A stretch of DNA of 64,000 nucleotides. Origin: Actinopolyspora saharensis (GTDB taxonomy: Bacteria > Actinomycetota > Actinomycetes > Mycobacteriales > Pseudonocardiaceae). The translations under genes and the position numbers were made by a program. The DNA is taken from positions 186,001 to 250,000 of the forward strand of contig NZ_FNKO01000001.1 in the NCBI RefSeq assembly GCF_900100925.1, read 5' to 3'. Below the pieces are notes generated by a model. The model was not told the DNA's origin and did no database searches. It was given only the letters and a program-made list of their open reading frames with translations. Positions 1 through 8,844 of this stretch are shown piece by piece (the stretch's first letter is position 1; each line of letters starts with the position of its first letter).

Positions 1-1
1 T

Positions 2-256
2 GAGCGGGACGTGCTGCTCGAGGTCGCCCGAGGCGGTTCCAACGCCGACGTCGCCGCCAACCTGGGGTTGGCCGAGCTGACGGTGAAGTCGCACGTCTAC
101 CACGTGATGCGGAAGCTCGGTCTCAGCTCCCGCACCCAGCTGGTGATCACCGCGTACGAGACCGGGCTGGTCTGCCCCGGCAGGGACGGCGTCGCGGGCG
201 AATCGTCCGATGGGGCGGGAGCGGTCGTGCGCACTCCCAGGGGCAAGAGCGCCTGA
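2..256 (+). CDS. LuxR-type DNA-binding regulator, 3' part only
   Basis: The reading frame is already open at the window edge, so the N-terminus lies upstream. The visible 84 residues hold a LuxR/NarL-type helix-turn-helix: AANLGLAELTVKSHV followed by MRKLGLSSRTQLV, the usual scaffold and recognition helices. They end in a short polar tail. Proteins with this C-terminus normally bind DNA as response regulators or as stand-alone activators. The receiver or sensor part that would decide between these is not in the window. A first visible GTG lies at position 11, but it falls inside the HTH fold and is not a credible start. Confidence 0.8.
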   Translation, partial: ERDVLLEVARGGSNADVAANLGLAELTVKSHVYHVMRKLGLSSRTQLVITAYETGLVCPGRDGVAGESSDGAGAVVRTPRGKSA

Positions 257-404
257 GCTCGTAGTGGTCGGTTGCGCGTGGTCACCCGGCTTCCGGGGAG
301 CTTCGCGCGGGCTTTCCGGGCTGGTGCGCTCCGCGGAGGGCGCGGCTCGTCGCGACTCGGTCACCGCCCGATCCGGTGGCCGAGGCCGTTGATGTAATGA
401 GGGC

Positions 405-1493
405 ATGGATTCCCCGGGGCAGTTGCGTGTTGGCCTGCTGGGCTACGGCTTGGCCGGTGCGGCGTTCCACGCGCCGTTGATCGAGGCGGAACCGCGTACG
501 CGGCTGGAAGCGGTGGTGACCGGCAGCGCGCAGCGCGCCGAGCAGGTGAGGCGGGAGCACCCGGACGCGCGGGTGCACGCGCGGGCCGAGCAGCTCTTCG
601 AGCGCGCCGCGGAGTTGGATCTGGTGGTCGTGGCCACTCCGAACAGCAGCCACGCCGAGCTGGCGCGGCGCGCGATCGAGGCGGGGTTGCCCGTGGTGGT
701 GGACAAGCCGCTGACCCCGAGCCTCGAACAGGCTCGGGAGCTGATCGTCCTCGCCCGCGAACGCGGGGTGCTGCTCACGGTTTTCCAGAACCGGCGCTGG
801 GACAGCGACATGCTCACCCTGGGCGGGGTCCTCGAAGCGGGCGAGCTCGGCGAGGTGCACCGCTTCGAGTCCCGGTTCGAGCGCTGGGTCCCCACGCCCA
901 AGGACTCCTGGAGGGACAGCGGTGGTCCCGAGGACGCGGCCGGGGTGCTCTACGACCTCGGCAGCCATCTCATCGACCAGGCGACCCAGCTGTTCGGCGG
1001 GGTGGAGTCGGTGTACGCGGAGATGAGGACGCTGCGCTCCGGTGTGGAGGCCGACGACGACACCTTCGTGGCGCTCGAGCACTCCAACGGTGTGCTCAGC
1101 CATCTCTGGACGGGCAAGCTGGCCGCCCAGTGCGGTCCCCGCTTCCGCGTGCTCGGCGACCGGGGCGCGTTCACCAAGTACGGAACGGATCCGCAGGAAG
1201 CGGCGCTGCGCTCCGGAGGGTTGCCGGGCGACCCCGGTTGGGGGGTCGAGCCCGCGAAGACCCGGGCCGTGGTCGGGGTGGGCTCCGAAACGCGTTCCCT
1301 GCCGGGCGAACCGGGGCGTTATCAGGACTTCTACGCCGGGGTCGCCTCCGCGCTGGAGAGCGGGAGCGCGGCTCCCGTGGCCGTCGAGGACGCCGCGCGC
1401 GGGCTGGCGATCATCGAGGCGGCTCGGCGTTCGGCTCGGAACCGCTCGGTCGAGAAACCGGTGGATCACGGCGTTTCCGCCGCTGAGTCCTGA
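405..1493 (+). CDS. Gfo/Idh/MocA-family NAD(P)-dependent oxidoreductase
   Basis: This 362-residue protein begins with a Rossmann fold: VGLLGYGLAGAAFHAPLI at about residues 9-26 is the GxGxxG-type dinucleotide loop with the FHAPLI signature of YdgJ-like members. ATPNSSHAELA and VVVDKPLTPS (the family EKP motif with Asp in place of Glu) follow near residues 85-110. The C-terminal alpha/beta domain contains DLGSHLIDQA, which carries the usual substrate-side Asp and His. The family oxidises or reduces sugars, inositols and related polyols, and the substrate cannot be read from sequence. It stands alone and is followed by a compact hairpin at 1494-1511. The length is normal for the family. Confidence 0.88.
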   Translation: MDSPGQLRVGLLGYGLAGAAFHAPLIEAEPRTRLEAVVTGSAQRAEQVRREHPDARVHARAEQLFERAAELDLVVVATPNSSHAELARRAIEAGLPVVVDKPLTPSLEQARELIVLARERGVLLTVFQNRRWDSDMLTLGGVLEAGELGEVHRFESRFERWVPTPKDSWRDSGGPEDAAGVLYDLGSHLIDQATQLFGGVESVYAEMRTLRSGVEADDDTFVALEHSNGVLSHLWTGKLAAQCGPRFRVLGDRGAFTKYGTDPQEAALRSGGLPGDPGWGVEPAKTRAVVGVGSETRSLPGEPGRYQDFYAGVASALESGSAAPVAVEDAARGLAIIEAARRSARNRSVEKPVDHGVSAAES

Positions 1494-1511
1494 CCGGAGC
1501 GTAGGCTCCGG
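1494..1511 (+). terminator. Compact hairpin after the Gfo/Idh gene
   Basis: CCGGAGC-GTAG-GCTCCGG, seven paired bases with a four-base loop, starts directly after the stop codon. No T run follows, which is common for actinobacterial terminators. The rest of 1512-1843 shows nothing else I can name. Confidence 0.5.
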
Positions 1512-1843
1512 AGGGGGCTCCGCTCGGTTGGGGCGCGCCGCGGTGGTCCTTCCCGGTGAGTGGCCCCGGAACCACTCATGAGCTTCGCAGCGGCGGTCGC
1601 TTTTCTCGCCCGTAAGTGGCCGCCTCGGGCGGTGCTGCCACCTGCGATGCCCGGTATCCCTCTTTCAGGGGACCTCTCGGAGGGTTTTCCGACATCACTC
1701 CGCGTTCGTCCCTACCGTGGTCGACAGGTCGATGCGCTTTCCGAAGCACGATGTCGCGCAACCGGTTTCCCGCTTTTCGGTGAGCCGCGAAACGTGCGTT
1801 CGTGGGTGGCCCCTTTGCTTCGGGACGTCCGGGGGGATTGCTG

Positions 1844-2266
1844 GTGAACAGTCTTGCCGTCTTCGTGATGGTGGCCACGGGGACCACGAGTTCGCTCGTG
1901 ACCGCGCTGGTGGCGATGAGCTGGGTGGAGCAGCGGTGGGTGGGAACCGTTCCGTTCACCCCCACGCGGGTGGGCGAGATCCCCACCGCGGATAGACCGC
2001 CCGCCGCGGCCGGGAGCGAACCCGAGTCCTGCTCCTCCGAGCCGGCCGGTTCCGGATCGGTCCCGCTCGAATCGAGCGGTGAACGCGCGGGGCCGCCGCT
2101 GTCGGCGGCGGTGCGCCGAACCGGCAGAGCTGCGGCGGGAAGGTCGACGAGTGCGCCCACCGACGACGTTCGCGGACTGGCGTGGTCCGGGGCCTGCGTG
2201 GCCGTGGTCCTGGTCTGCGTGCTCACTCAGCGGGCGGTCCGGTCACCGGTGCGCGCGAGGCGGTGA
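1844..2266 (+). CDS. Hypothetical two-TM membrane protein
   Basis: I do not recognise this protein (140 residues from the GTG at 1844). The start is chosen because a G-rich GGGGGGA lies about nine bases upstream. An N-terminal hydrophobic segment covers about residues 4-28. A Pro/Ser/Glu-rich, probably disordered linker of about 80 residues follows. A second hydrophobic stretch, LAWSGACVAVVLVCVLT, lies just before a short Arg-rich end. GC is high at third positions throughout, which supports coding. It converges on the DUF952-cupin gene. It could be a lineage-specific membrane protein or a chance open frame. An antisense frame across the same stretch looks less protein-like. Confidence 0.5.
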   Translation: MNSLAVFVMVATGTTSSLVTALVAMSWVEQRWVGTVPFTPTRVGEIPTADRPPAAAGSEPESCSSEPAGSGSVPLESSGERAGPPLSAAVRRTGRAAAGRSTSAPTDDVRGLAWSGACVAVVLVCVLTQRAVRSPVRARR

Positions 2267-2290
2267 CCGGTGCCGCTACCGGGATCCCGC

Positions 2291-3088
2291 TCAGGGGGAC
2301 ACTTCGAAGTCGGCGAAGTCGAATCCGGGGGAGACGACACAGCTGACCAGGGTCTCCTCCGCTGAGCTCGCGGGCTCGGCGCACTGCCAGGTCCCGGCGG
2401 GAATCAGGAACTGGGGACTGTGCCCCGCGTGGAGGTCCGGGCCCAGCGTGACCGCCTCCGCCCGCGAGTCGGCCGGTCGCGCCTCCCGCCCGGCCGTGGA
2501 CAGCACCAGCGGGCTCCCGCTGTGCCACATCCACAGCTCGTCCGAGCGCACCGAGTGCCAGCGTGAGTGCTCACCGGGAGCGAGCAGGTAGTAGATCGAG
2601 GTGGCACTCGGGCGTTCGCCGCGGTCGGTGAGCAGCGCCCGCTCGGCGCAGGTCCAGGTGCGGCGGTACCAGCCGCCCTCGGGGTGCGGGAGCAGGTCGA
2701 GGTGCCGCGCGGTCGCCGGGCGGGTCTCGAAAGCCACGAACTCGCCGTGCACGTCGCGGCGCGCGTAGCGGACACCGAGAACGGCGGCGCGGTCCAACGG
2801 GCCGTAGACGTGCGGGAACGGGGTCTGCGGATCCACCCCTTCCGGCGGGTGCGGCGTGGGGGCTTCCCAGCGGACGGGACTGGACAGCTCGGCGGCGTCC
2901 AGCTCGAGCAGCACCAGCTGCTCCCGGGCGGAGCGGTACATCCCGTTGGCCACGGCCAGTGTGGTCTCCGGGTCAGGGGAGCAGTGCACGAACCCCTCGT
3001 GCTCCAGCGAGTCGGCCGTGATCGGGCTCGTGCTCTCCGCGCGGTACTCCCGCAACGGCAGCAGGTGAAACAGCGTCGTTGTGGTCAC
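2291..3088 (-). CDS. DUF952-cupin (DUF985) fusion protein
   Basis: Two small domains lie in one 265-residue chain. Residues about 1-120 look like DUF952: LFHLLPL at the start, LEHEGFVHCS, then FPHVYGPLD. Residues about 130-265 look like a Cupin_5/DUF985 barrel: LLPHPEGGWYRRTW, then SRWHSVRSDELWMWHSGSPL with cupin-type histidines, and QFLIPAGTWQ. The GTG at 3088 is preferred because DUF952 begins at once after it; the frame continues upstream without protein-like sequence. Both domains also exist as separate proteins of unclear function. The fusion suggests that they share a small-molecule substrate, which is inference. Confidence 0.8.
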   Translation of the reverse strand: MTTTTLFHLLPLREYRAESTSPITADSLEHEGFVHCSPDPETTLAVANGMYRSAREQLVLLELDAAELSSPVRWEAPTPHPPEGVDPQTPFPHVYGPLDRAAVLGVRYARRDVHGEFVAFETRPATARHLDLLPHPEGGWYRRTWTCAERALLTDRGERPSATSIYYLLAPGEHSRWHSVRSDELWMWHSGSPLVLSTAGREARPADSRAEAVTLGPDLHAGHSPQFLIPAGTWQCAEPASSAEETLVSCVVSPGFDFADFEVSP

Positions 3089-3234
3089 GCGCCCAAGTAT
3101 CTCCGGGCCGGAGCGCGGAAGTGAACCGGTCTCACCGAAGCTCGCCGCTGACCGCCCCGCGCGCCATCCAGGACGTGCTGCCGCGAAGGACTTCCCCCTG
3201 CGGGTAACCTGCCGTCTCCGGAGGAGATCAGCCG

Positions 3235-4314
3235 TTGACCGAAACCCGAGCAGTGACTGGGAGTGCCATGCCGGGAGAAAGCGCACAGGGCCCCGGGGAA
3301 GCCGTGCAGCGGGACGCAGCGCACGCCTCGGACGCGGCAGGCGTCGCCGTCGCGGTGCTGGACGACTACCAGAACGTCGCGCGCGACTACGGGGACTGGG
3401 AGAGCCTGCCCGCGGGCACCGAAGTGGTGGTGTTCGACGAGCACATCGCCGACAGCGACGAGCTGGTGCGCAGGCTCGCGCGGTTCGACGTCGTGGCGGC
3501 CATGCGGGAGCGGACCGCGTTCCCCCGGGAGGTCCTGGAAGCGCTTCCCAGATTGAGGTTGCTGGTCACGACCGGGATGGGAAACGCGGCCATCGACATG
3601 CAGGCGGCTGCCGAGAACGGGGTGACCGTTTGCGGGACCGGCAACGGTTCCGCCGCGGGAGACGACTGGGCTCCCACGGCGGAGCTCACCTGGGGGCTGA
3701 TCCTCGCGTTGGCGCGCGGGATCCCGCGCGAGGACCGCGCGGTGCGCACGGGTGGATGGCAGCACACCATCGGTGTGGACCTGGGGGGACGGACCCTCGG
3801 AGTGCTCGGACTGGGACGTCTCGGTGGGCAGGTCGCCACCGTCGGGCGCGCCTTCGGCATGGAGGTGCTGGCCTTCAGCGAGAACCTCACGCAGGAGCGG
3901 GCGAGCGAGTTCGGAGCCAGGGCTGTCGGGAAGCGGGAGCTGTTCACGGCCTCCGACGTGGTCACGATCCACATGCGGCTGAGCGAGCGCTCCCGAGGGC
4001 TGGTCGGACGTGCGGAGATCGACGCCTTGGGGCCGGAGGGCTACCTGATCAACACCTCCCGCGGTCCGATCGTGGACGAGCTCGAGCTGATCGCCGCGCT
4101 GCACGAGGGCCGCGTAGGCGGTGCGGGAATCGACGTGTACGGGTGCGAACCGCTCCCCGCCGACGACCCCTGGCGCAGCGCTCCGCGCACGGTGCTCACC
4201 CCGCACATCGGCTACGTCAGCGAGACCACCTATCGGGCGTTCTACACCGAGACGGTCGAGGACATCCGCCGCTTCCTGCAGGGCAGCCCCGTGCGGGTGC
4301 TCAACGGCGGCTGA
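3235..4314 (+). CDS. D-2-hydroxyacid dehydrogenase family protein
   Basis: This is an NAD-dependent oxidoreductase of the D-isomer 2-hydroxyacid dehydrogenase family, 359 residues. The Rossmann loop is GVLGLGRLGGQVA. The catalytic Arg sits in NTSRGPIVDE, the Glu in YGCEPLP and the His in LTPHIGYVS, so the active-site triad is complete. A glycine-rich NGSAAGDDWAPTAELTW precedes the NAD domain, where family members usually carry NAxxVAE. The TTG start at 3235 has GGAGGAG about ten bases upstream; an internal ATG at 3268 is the alternative. The first 30 or so residues are a low-complexity extension. The substrate is not predictable. It converges on the LLM oxidoreductase gene across a hairpin. 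Confidence 0.88.
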   Translation: MTETRAVTGSAMPGESAQGPGEAVQRDAAHASDAAGVAVAVLDDYQNVARDYGDWESLPAGTEVVVFDEHIADSDELVRRLARFDVVAAMRERTAFPREVLEALPRLRLLVTTGMGNAAIDMQAAAENGVTVCGTGNGSAAGDDWAPTAELTWGLILALARGIPREDRAVRTGGWQHTIGVDLGGRTLGVLGLGRLGGQVATVGRAFGMEVLAFSENLTQERASEFGARAVGKRELFTASDVVTIHMRLSERSRGLVGRAEIDALGPEGYLINTSRGPIVDELELIAALHEGRVGGAGIDVYGCEPLPADDPWRSAPRTVLTPHIGYVSETTYRAFYTETVEDIRRFLQGSPVRVLNGG

Positions 4315-4358
4315 CGGGGAGTCGGTCGGCTTCCCGCTGAAAAGAGCAGCGGTCCCGG

Positions 4359-4394
4359 CCGTGCGGTGCTCCGGGAGTTCGGAGAACCGCACGG
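4359..4394. terminator. Bidirectional hairpin between convergent genes
   Basis: CCGTGCGGT at 4359-4367 pairs with ACCGCACGG at 4386-4394. The 18-base interval can itself fold through CTCCG/CGGAG. It lies between two convergent stop codons, as expected of a shared terminator. Confidence 0.6.
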
Positions 4395-4439
4395 CACCCC
4401 GGGCGTCGGCCAACCCGGGCGGAGCTCCGCCGCGAGCTC

Positions 4440-5480
4440 TCAGTCCGCGAGTTCGCGCACCCGTTCGATCAGACGCGTCCGCTCGACCGCGGAGCCAGCC
4501 AGCGGGGTCACGTTGAGGGTGGTCACGCCCGACTCCGCGAACGCGGCGAGTCGTTCGCGCACGTGCTCCTCGGTGCCGATCAACGAGGTCTTGGTCAGCA
4601 GTTCCCGGGGAACCGCCGCGGCGGCTTCCTCCTTCTTCCCGTCGAGGTACAGGTCCTGGATGCGCTCGGCCTCCTCCTCGTAGCCGTAGCGGCGGGCCAG
4701 GTTGTTGTAGAAGTTCTTGCCCTTGGCGCCCATGCCGCCGATGTAGAGGGCGAGCATGGGGCGCATCGAGTCGAGCAGCTCGTCGAGGTCCTCGCCGATG
4801 GCCAGCGGGGCCTGCACCACCGTGTCCAGTTCCCCGAGAGCGGGATCCCGCTTGGCCTTCCCCGCGGCCAGGGACTCCCCCCACACCTCGTGGGCCTTCT
4901 CGGGGACGTAGAAGATCGGTTCCCAGGCCTCGGCGATCTCCGCGGTCATGGCCACGTTCTTCGGGCCGATGGCGGCGATCATGATCGGTATGCGTTCCCG
5001 CACCGGGTGGTTGACGAGCTTGAGCGGCTTGCCGAGGCCGGTGCCCTCTTCCTCCGGGAGGGGGACGTTGTAGTTCTTGCCCTCGTGGGTCAGCTTCTCC
5101 CTGCGCCACACCTTGCGGCAGATGTCCACGATCTCGCGGGTGCGGCCGAGGGGAGCCCGGTAGGGCAACCCGTGGAACCCCTCGATCACCTGCGGGCCCG
5201 ACGCGCCTATTCCCAGGGTGAACCGCCCGTCGGACACGTAGTCCATCCCGGCCGCGGTCATCGCCGTCAGCGTCGGTGTGCGGGTGTATATCTGCATGAT
5301 GCCGGAGGCGATCTCCAGTCGTTGCGTGCGAGCCGCGATGAAGCCCATCTGGCTGACCGCGTCGAAGGAGTACGCCTCGGGGACGTAGACGATGTCCAAC
5401 CCGGCTTTTTCGTGCTCGACGAGCTCGTCGACGGTCTCCTTGAAGCCCCCGCTGAAACTCAGCGGCATACCGATGCGCAT
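4440..5480 (-). CDS. LLM-class F420-dependent oxidoreductase
   Basis: This luciferase-like TIM-barrel oxidoreductase has 346 residues, the normal length for actinobacterial F420-dependent members. It opens MRIGMPLSFSGGF. DGRFTLGIGASGPQVIEGFHG at about 88-108 is the classic ligand-loop signature, followed by RTREIVDICRKVWRRE. GKPLKLVNHP and PIMIAAIGPKN mark the rest of the barrel, and GTEEHVRERLAAFAESGVTTL is typical of the C-terminus. The family reduces or oxidises diverse substrates using the deazaflavin F420, and the substrate here is unknown. It is divergent from the small Cys-rich ORF and the holin-like gene. Confidence 0.9.
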   Translation of the reverse strand: MRIGMPLSFSGGFKETVDELVEHEKAGLDIVYVPEAYSFDAVSQMGFIAARTQRLEIASGIMQIYTRTPTLTAMTAAGMDYVSDGRFTLGIGASGPQVIEGFHGLPYRAPLGRTREIVDICRKVWRREKLTHEGKNYNVPLPEEEGTGLGKPLKLVNHPVRERIPIMIAAIGPKNVAMTAEIAEAWEPIFYVPEKAHEVWGESLAAGKAKRDPALGELDTVVQAPLAIGEDLDELLDSMRPMLALYIGGMGAKGKNFYNNLARRYGYEEEAERIQDLYLDGKKEEAAAAVPRELLTKTSLIGTEEHVRERLAAFAESGVTTLNVTPLAGSAVERTRLIERVRELAD

Positions 5481-5518
5481 GTCTCTCGCTCTCTGCCGGG
5501 GATCGGTCCCGCTCTCGC

Positions 5519-5734
5519 GTGGTGTCCACCACCCGTGGTGGTTCGACGGATCACATACAGGTTACCGACGAGTACGGCAGTTGGGCAGTCCCTGTGCGCG
5601 GTCGCGCCCGTTTCGCGCTCGAAAAGCCGCGCTCGACGAGAACGCCGCGCTGCCCACCGGAAAAGCCCACGGAGGTGGTAACCCGCCCGTGCGGGAGACC
5701 GTGTCCTTACGAGGAGTGCGATCAGTGCAAGTAG
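5519..5734 (+). CDS. Possible small Cys-rich protein
   Basis: This 71-residue open frame ends PCGRPCPYEECDQCK. Its cysteines are spaced C-x3-C-x4-C-x2-C, which looks like a small metal-binding knuckle. The stop lies one base before the GTG of the holin-like gene, so translation could be coupled. The middle part is basic and unremarkable, and third-position GC is lower than in neighbouring genes. The frame also covers the presumed promoter of the divergent LLM gene. It is either a real small zinc protein or a chance frame. Confidence 0.35.
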   Translation: MVSTTRGGSTDHIQVTDEYGSWAVPVRGRARFALEKPRSTRTPRCPPEKPTEVVTRPCGRPCPYEECDQCK

Positions 5735-5735
5735 C

Positions 5736-6179
5736 GTGAGCACCGCGGAAACGGCAGCGACCGCGGAGGGACGCATCGTGGTGGCACTCGTAGTGCATAT
5801 TCTGATCACAGCGGTGGCCGTGTGGGCGACCACCGCTCTTCCCGGCATCACCCTCGGAGGGCCGGGAGACCTCACCGAGGGAGTGGCCGACCAGGCACTG
5901 ACGCTGCTCGTGGTGGCCGTGGTGTTCGGGATCGTCAACGCCGTGCTCAAACCCGTGGCCAAAACGCTGGGGTGCGTGCTCTACATCCTCACCCTCGGCC
6001 TGTTCGGCCTCGTGGTGAACGCGTTGCTGTTCTGGCTGACCGGTTGGGTGGCCACGAGGCTGGACCTGCCCTTCCACGTGGACGGTTTCTGGGCGGCGTT
6101 CTGGGGAGCGATCGTCGTGACCGTGGTGAGCAGTCTGCTGCACGCGATCGTGCGGCGGGTTGCCTCCGTCGACGACTAG
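5736..6179 (+). CDS. Phage-holin-like (4_2 family) four-TM membrane protein
   Basis: This 147-residue integral membrane protein resembles the family usually annotated 'phage holin family protein'. Hydrophobic segments lie at about 14-36, 53-72, 80-104 and 118-140. FGIVNAVLKPVAKTLGCVLYILTLGLFGLVVNALLFW is the conserved core (segments 2-3), with the family-typical NAxLKP and T-GLFxLVVNA elements. In actinobacteria this is a chromosomal family unrelated to lysis, and its role is not established. No phage genes are nearby. Confidence 0.82.
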   Translation: MSTAETAATAEGRIVVALVVHILITAVAVWATTALPGITLGGPGDLTEGVADQALTLLVVAVVFGIVNAVLKPVAKTLGCVLYILTLGLFGLVVNALLFWLTGWVATRLDLPFHVDGFWAAFWGAIVVTVVSSLLHAIVRRVASVDD

Positions 6180-6380
6180 GGGCGGTCCCCTGGAGCCGGT
6201 TCGCTCGAGGTGCCCGTTCGGCGGAACCTCGGCCGGGAGCGGCCGTGCGGGAACCGGGACATCGGGTGGCCCGGCCCCATGACGTCCCGGTTGCCCGCGC
6301 GAGGCCCGCGCCGGGAACCCCGTCCGGCGCCGGTTGCTCCGGTTGCGGGGGCGGGCGCCGCGGGGTCGCGCGGCGCAGGC

Positions 6381-7598
6381 TCAGTCCGGTGTCTTGTGCC
6401 GGATGCGGGCGGCGATCTCCTCACCGATCAGCAGGGAAGCGGTGGCCGCCGGAGACGGCGCGTTGAGCACGTGCACCCAGTGGGCGTCCTCGGTGAGCAG
6501 GAAGTCGTCCACCAGCGTCCCGTCGGGCCGGACCGCCTGCGCCCGCACCCCGGCGGGGGCGGGGACCAGATCGGCGGAGCCGACGCGCGGGGCCAGCTTG
6601 CGGGCGGCGCGCACGAACAGCGGTTTGACCAGCGAGCGGGCCACCTCGGTGAGACCGGGGCGCCAGTACCTGCGCGCCAGGGAGCGCAGCCCCGGATCCC
6701 CCGCGAGTTCGCGGAGGTGGGCGGCGGACCAGTCCCGCCGGCCGTAGCCCTCGCGCGCCAGGGCGAGCACGGCGTTCGGCCCCACGTGCAGGCTTCCGTC
6801 GAGCATCCGGGTCAGGTGCACCCCGAGGAACGGAAAGGCCGGGTCCGGGACCGGGTACACCAGCGAGCGCACCGCGAGGTCACTGGAGGTGGAGCCCTCG
6901 TAGTACTCGCCCCGGAAGGGCAGGATCCGCACCGGGACGTCGCCACCGGCCAGGTGGGCGACCCGATCGCTGTGCAACCCGGCGCAGTTGACCGCCCTCC
7001 GAGTGCGGATCTCTCCGGAGGTGGTGGTCAGGACCAGCTCGTCACCTCTCGACGTGCTGCTCAGCAGCTCCGTCCCCGCGCGCAGCTCCACACCGGCCTC
7101 GGCCAGCAGCTCGGCCAGCTTGCGGCACACCGCGGCGAAATCCGTCACACCCGCCTCGGGGACGAACAGCGCTCGGATACCGCTGATCTCGGGTTCGCGC
7201 TCCCGCAGCTGCGCACCGTCCAGCTCCTGGACACCGACCCCGTTGGCCCTGCCGCGGCGGGCGAGTTCCTCCAGAGCGGGCAGTTCGCGCGTCTCGGTGG
7301 CCACCACCACCTTGCCGGTTCGTTCGGCGGGCACCCCGTGACGAGCGCAGAACTCGTACATCTGTTCGCCGCCCGCCCGTGCGAGTCGTGCCTTGGAGCT
7401 GCCCGGGCTGTAGTACAGGCCGCTGTGGATCACCCCGGAGTTCCGCCCGCTCTGGTGCGCCGCCCACGCGGGCTCCTTGTCGATGACGGTGACCCTCGTG
7501 TTTCCGCGTCCTCCGGCCCCCGTGATGGCGAGGGCGTAGGCGGTGGCCAGCCCGACGATTCCTCCGCCGACGACCGTCACGTCCCTGGTGGCTGTCAT
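6381..7598 (-). CDS. lhgO: L-2-hydroxyglutarate oxidase
   Basis: This FAD-dependent oxidase of the DAO superfamily has 405 residues. The N-terminal dinucleotide loop is VTVVGGGIVGLATAYAL. It is followed by AAHQSGRNSGVIHSGLYY, the LhgO/L2HGDH signature that carries the flavin-contacting residues. RAVNCAGLHSDRVA and LPFRGEYYE come later, and a C-terminal VLNAPSPAATASLLIGEEIA closes the FAD fold. The enzyme oxidises L-2-hydroxyglutarate to 2-oxoglutarate, as in metabolite repair or glutarate catabolism. I start at the ATG at 7598; an ATG nine bases earlier is also possible. No glutarate hydroxylase gene is adjacent, so a repair role is more likely than a dedicated pathway. Confidence 0.9.
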   Translation of the reverse strand: MTATRDVTVVGGGIVGLATAYALAITGAGGRGNTRVTVIDKEPAWAAHQSGRNSGVIHSGLYYSPGSSKARLARAGGEQMYEFCARHGVPAERTGKVVVATETRELPALEELARRGRANGVGVQELDGAQLREREPEISGIRALFVPEAGVTDFAAVCRKLAELLAEAGVELRAGTELLSSTSRGDELVLTTTSGEIRTRRAVNCAGLHSDRVAHLAGGDVPVRILPFRGEYYEGSTSSDLAVRSLVYPVPDPAFPFLGVHLTRMLDGSLHVGPNAVLALAREGYGRRDWSAAHLRELAGDPGLRSLARRYWRPGLTEVARSLVKPLFVRAARKLAPRVGSADLVPAPAGVRAQAVRPDGTLVDDFLLTEDAHWVHVLNAPSPAATASLLIGEEIAARIRHKTPD

Positions 7599-7737
7599 GC
7601 CGCACATCTTCGCCGAGTCGTCCGCTCGGGAAAAGCGGACCCGAACCGCCGCGGGGCCTCGGACGGCCGCCAGCCCCCGATGGGGAGAGCTCGCGCGGTT
7701 CGGGGAGCGAGCTTCCGGGGCCGATCATCGGAACCAC

Positions 7738-8844
7738 TCACGCGAATCGAGCCGACGAAGTGTCCTTGCGCAGGGGGACCGGATGCCACCAGGTGACCCA
7801 TCGCCAGACCCACTCGAGCGGACCGTAGCGGAACTTCTTCAACCACAGGTTGCTCGCGATAGCTTGCACGGCCAGGATCCCGGCGCACAGTCCCAGCAAC
7901 CCGCCCCAGTGGCTCGACTGCCACAGGCCGGTCAGATGACCGGTCGGAACGAATATCAGAGTGGCGCCCACGTAGTTCGTCAGCGCCGTTCTCCCCAGCG
8001 GTTCCAAGACGTCGGAGAGCCACCTGCCCGTTGGCGTGCGGAGCACGAGCAGCAGGCCGGTGGAGTAGACCGCGGCCAGGCACAGTCCGGCGATCGCGGA
8101 AGAGCGGGTGAATCCGGCGGAGAGCGGCTCCTGCTCCTGCCAGAGCAGACCACTGGTGGCCAGTAGGAGCGACACGCAGAAGGCGGTGGCGAGTCCGGTG
8201 GTGCTTTGCCTCGTCCGGTGCAGCAGACCGGTTCGCCCGATGACGAATCCCGCGAGCAGCAACCCGGGAACGAGGGCGATTCCACCGCTGGTGAGAGTGA
8301 CGCCCGCGACGGTCAGGCCACCCGCCAGCAGGCCGTTGAGCCAAAGCGGAGCTCGGGTGAGCGGCAGGAGGAAAACGAGTCCGCCGATCCCGTAGTACAG
8401 CAGCGCCTCTCCCGGCTGCAACAGGTGGTGCAGGGCACCGAGAGCGACGAGGAACAGCAGTCTTCTGGCCAGAACCGCTTCTGAGCGGCTGTGCCCGTCT
8501 CGTGCGCTGCGCAGCATCAGAGCGAAGCTGATGCCGAAAAGAAGCGAGAACAGGGGGAAGAAGCGTTGCTGGACGAGCAGGTCCAGCACGTGCCTGACAG
8601 GCTGGACCGCACCGTCGACTGTCCCGGTCATGTGCATGACCCCGGGGACGTTGACGAATATGATGCCGCAGAGGGCGAAACCGCGCAGCGCATCGAGCTC
8701 GGTCATCCTCGTCGTGGAGTTCGTCGTCGATCCGCCGGCCCGGGCGGTGGGAGGCTCGGCTGTGGAACTCGAGGGGGCTCGCTCGGGCGACGCTTGCGTG
8801 CCGCCCGGCGGTTCCCGGTGCGTGCGGGGAGCGGATTCGTTCAT
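7738..8844 (-). CDS. DUF418-family multipass membrane protein
   Basis: This 368-residue polytopic membrane protein follows a Ser/Thr/Pro-rich cytoplasmic head of about 45 residues. RMTELDALRGFALCGIIFVN is the start of the YeiB/DUF418 fold. RFFPLFSLLFGISFALML, GALHHLLQPGEALLYYGIGGLVF and LEPLGRTALTNYV are conserved family elements, and WLKKFRYGPLEWVWRWVTWW is the typical C-terminal DUF418 block. The function is unknown; the fold is related to membrane acyltransferases. The ATG at 8844 is chosen over an upstream in-frame ATG at 8922 because the extra residues do not look like part of the family. Confidence 0.88.
   Translation of the reverse strand: MNESAPRTHREPPGGTQASPERAPSSSTAEPPTARAGGSTTNSTTRMTELDALRGFALCGIIFVNVPGVMHMTGTVDGAVQPVRHVLDLLVQQRFFPLFSLLFGISFALMLRSARDGHSRSEAVLARRLLFLVALGALHHLLQPGEALLYYGIGGLVFLLPLTRAPLWLNGLLAGGLTVAGVTLTSGGIALVPGLLLAGFVIGRTGLLHRTRQSTTGLATAFCVSLLLATSGLLWQEQEPLSAGFTRSSAIAGLCLAAVYSTGLLLVLRTPTGRWLSDVLEPLGRTALTNYVGATLIFVPTGHLTGLWQSSHWGGLLGLCAGILAVQAIASNLWLKKFRYGPLEWVWRWVTWWHPVPLRKDTSSARFA

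Noticed and set aside
1576..2226. Minus-strand frame opposite the hypothetical two-TM protein
   Set aside because: Composition is Ser/Thr/Pro/Arg-rich without hydrophobic or conserved segments. The plus-strand frame with two membrane helices is the better reading.
5736..6179. Holin-like gene as evidence of a prophage
   Set aside because: The family is a chromosomal actinobacterial membrane family, and no other phage gene is present nearby.
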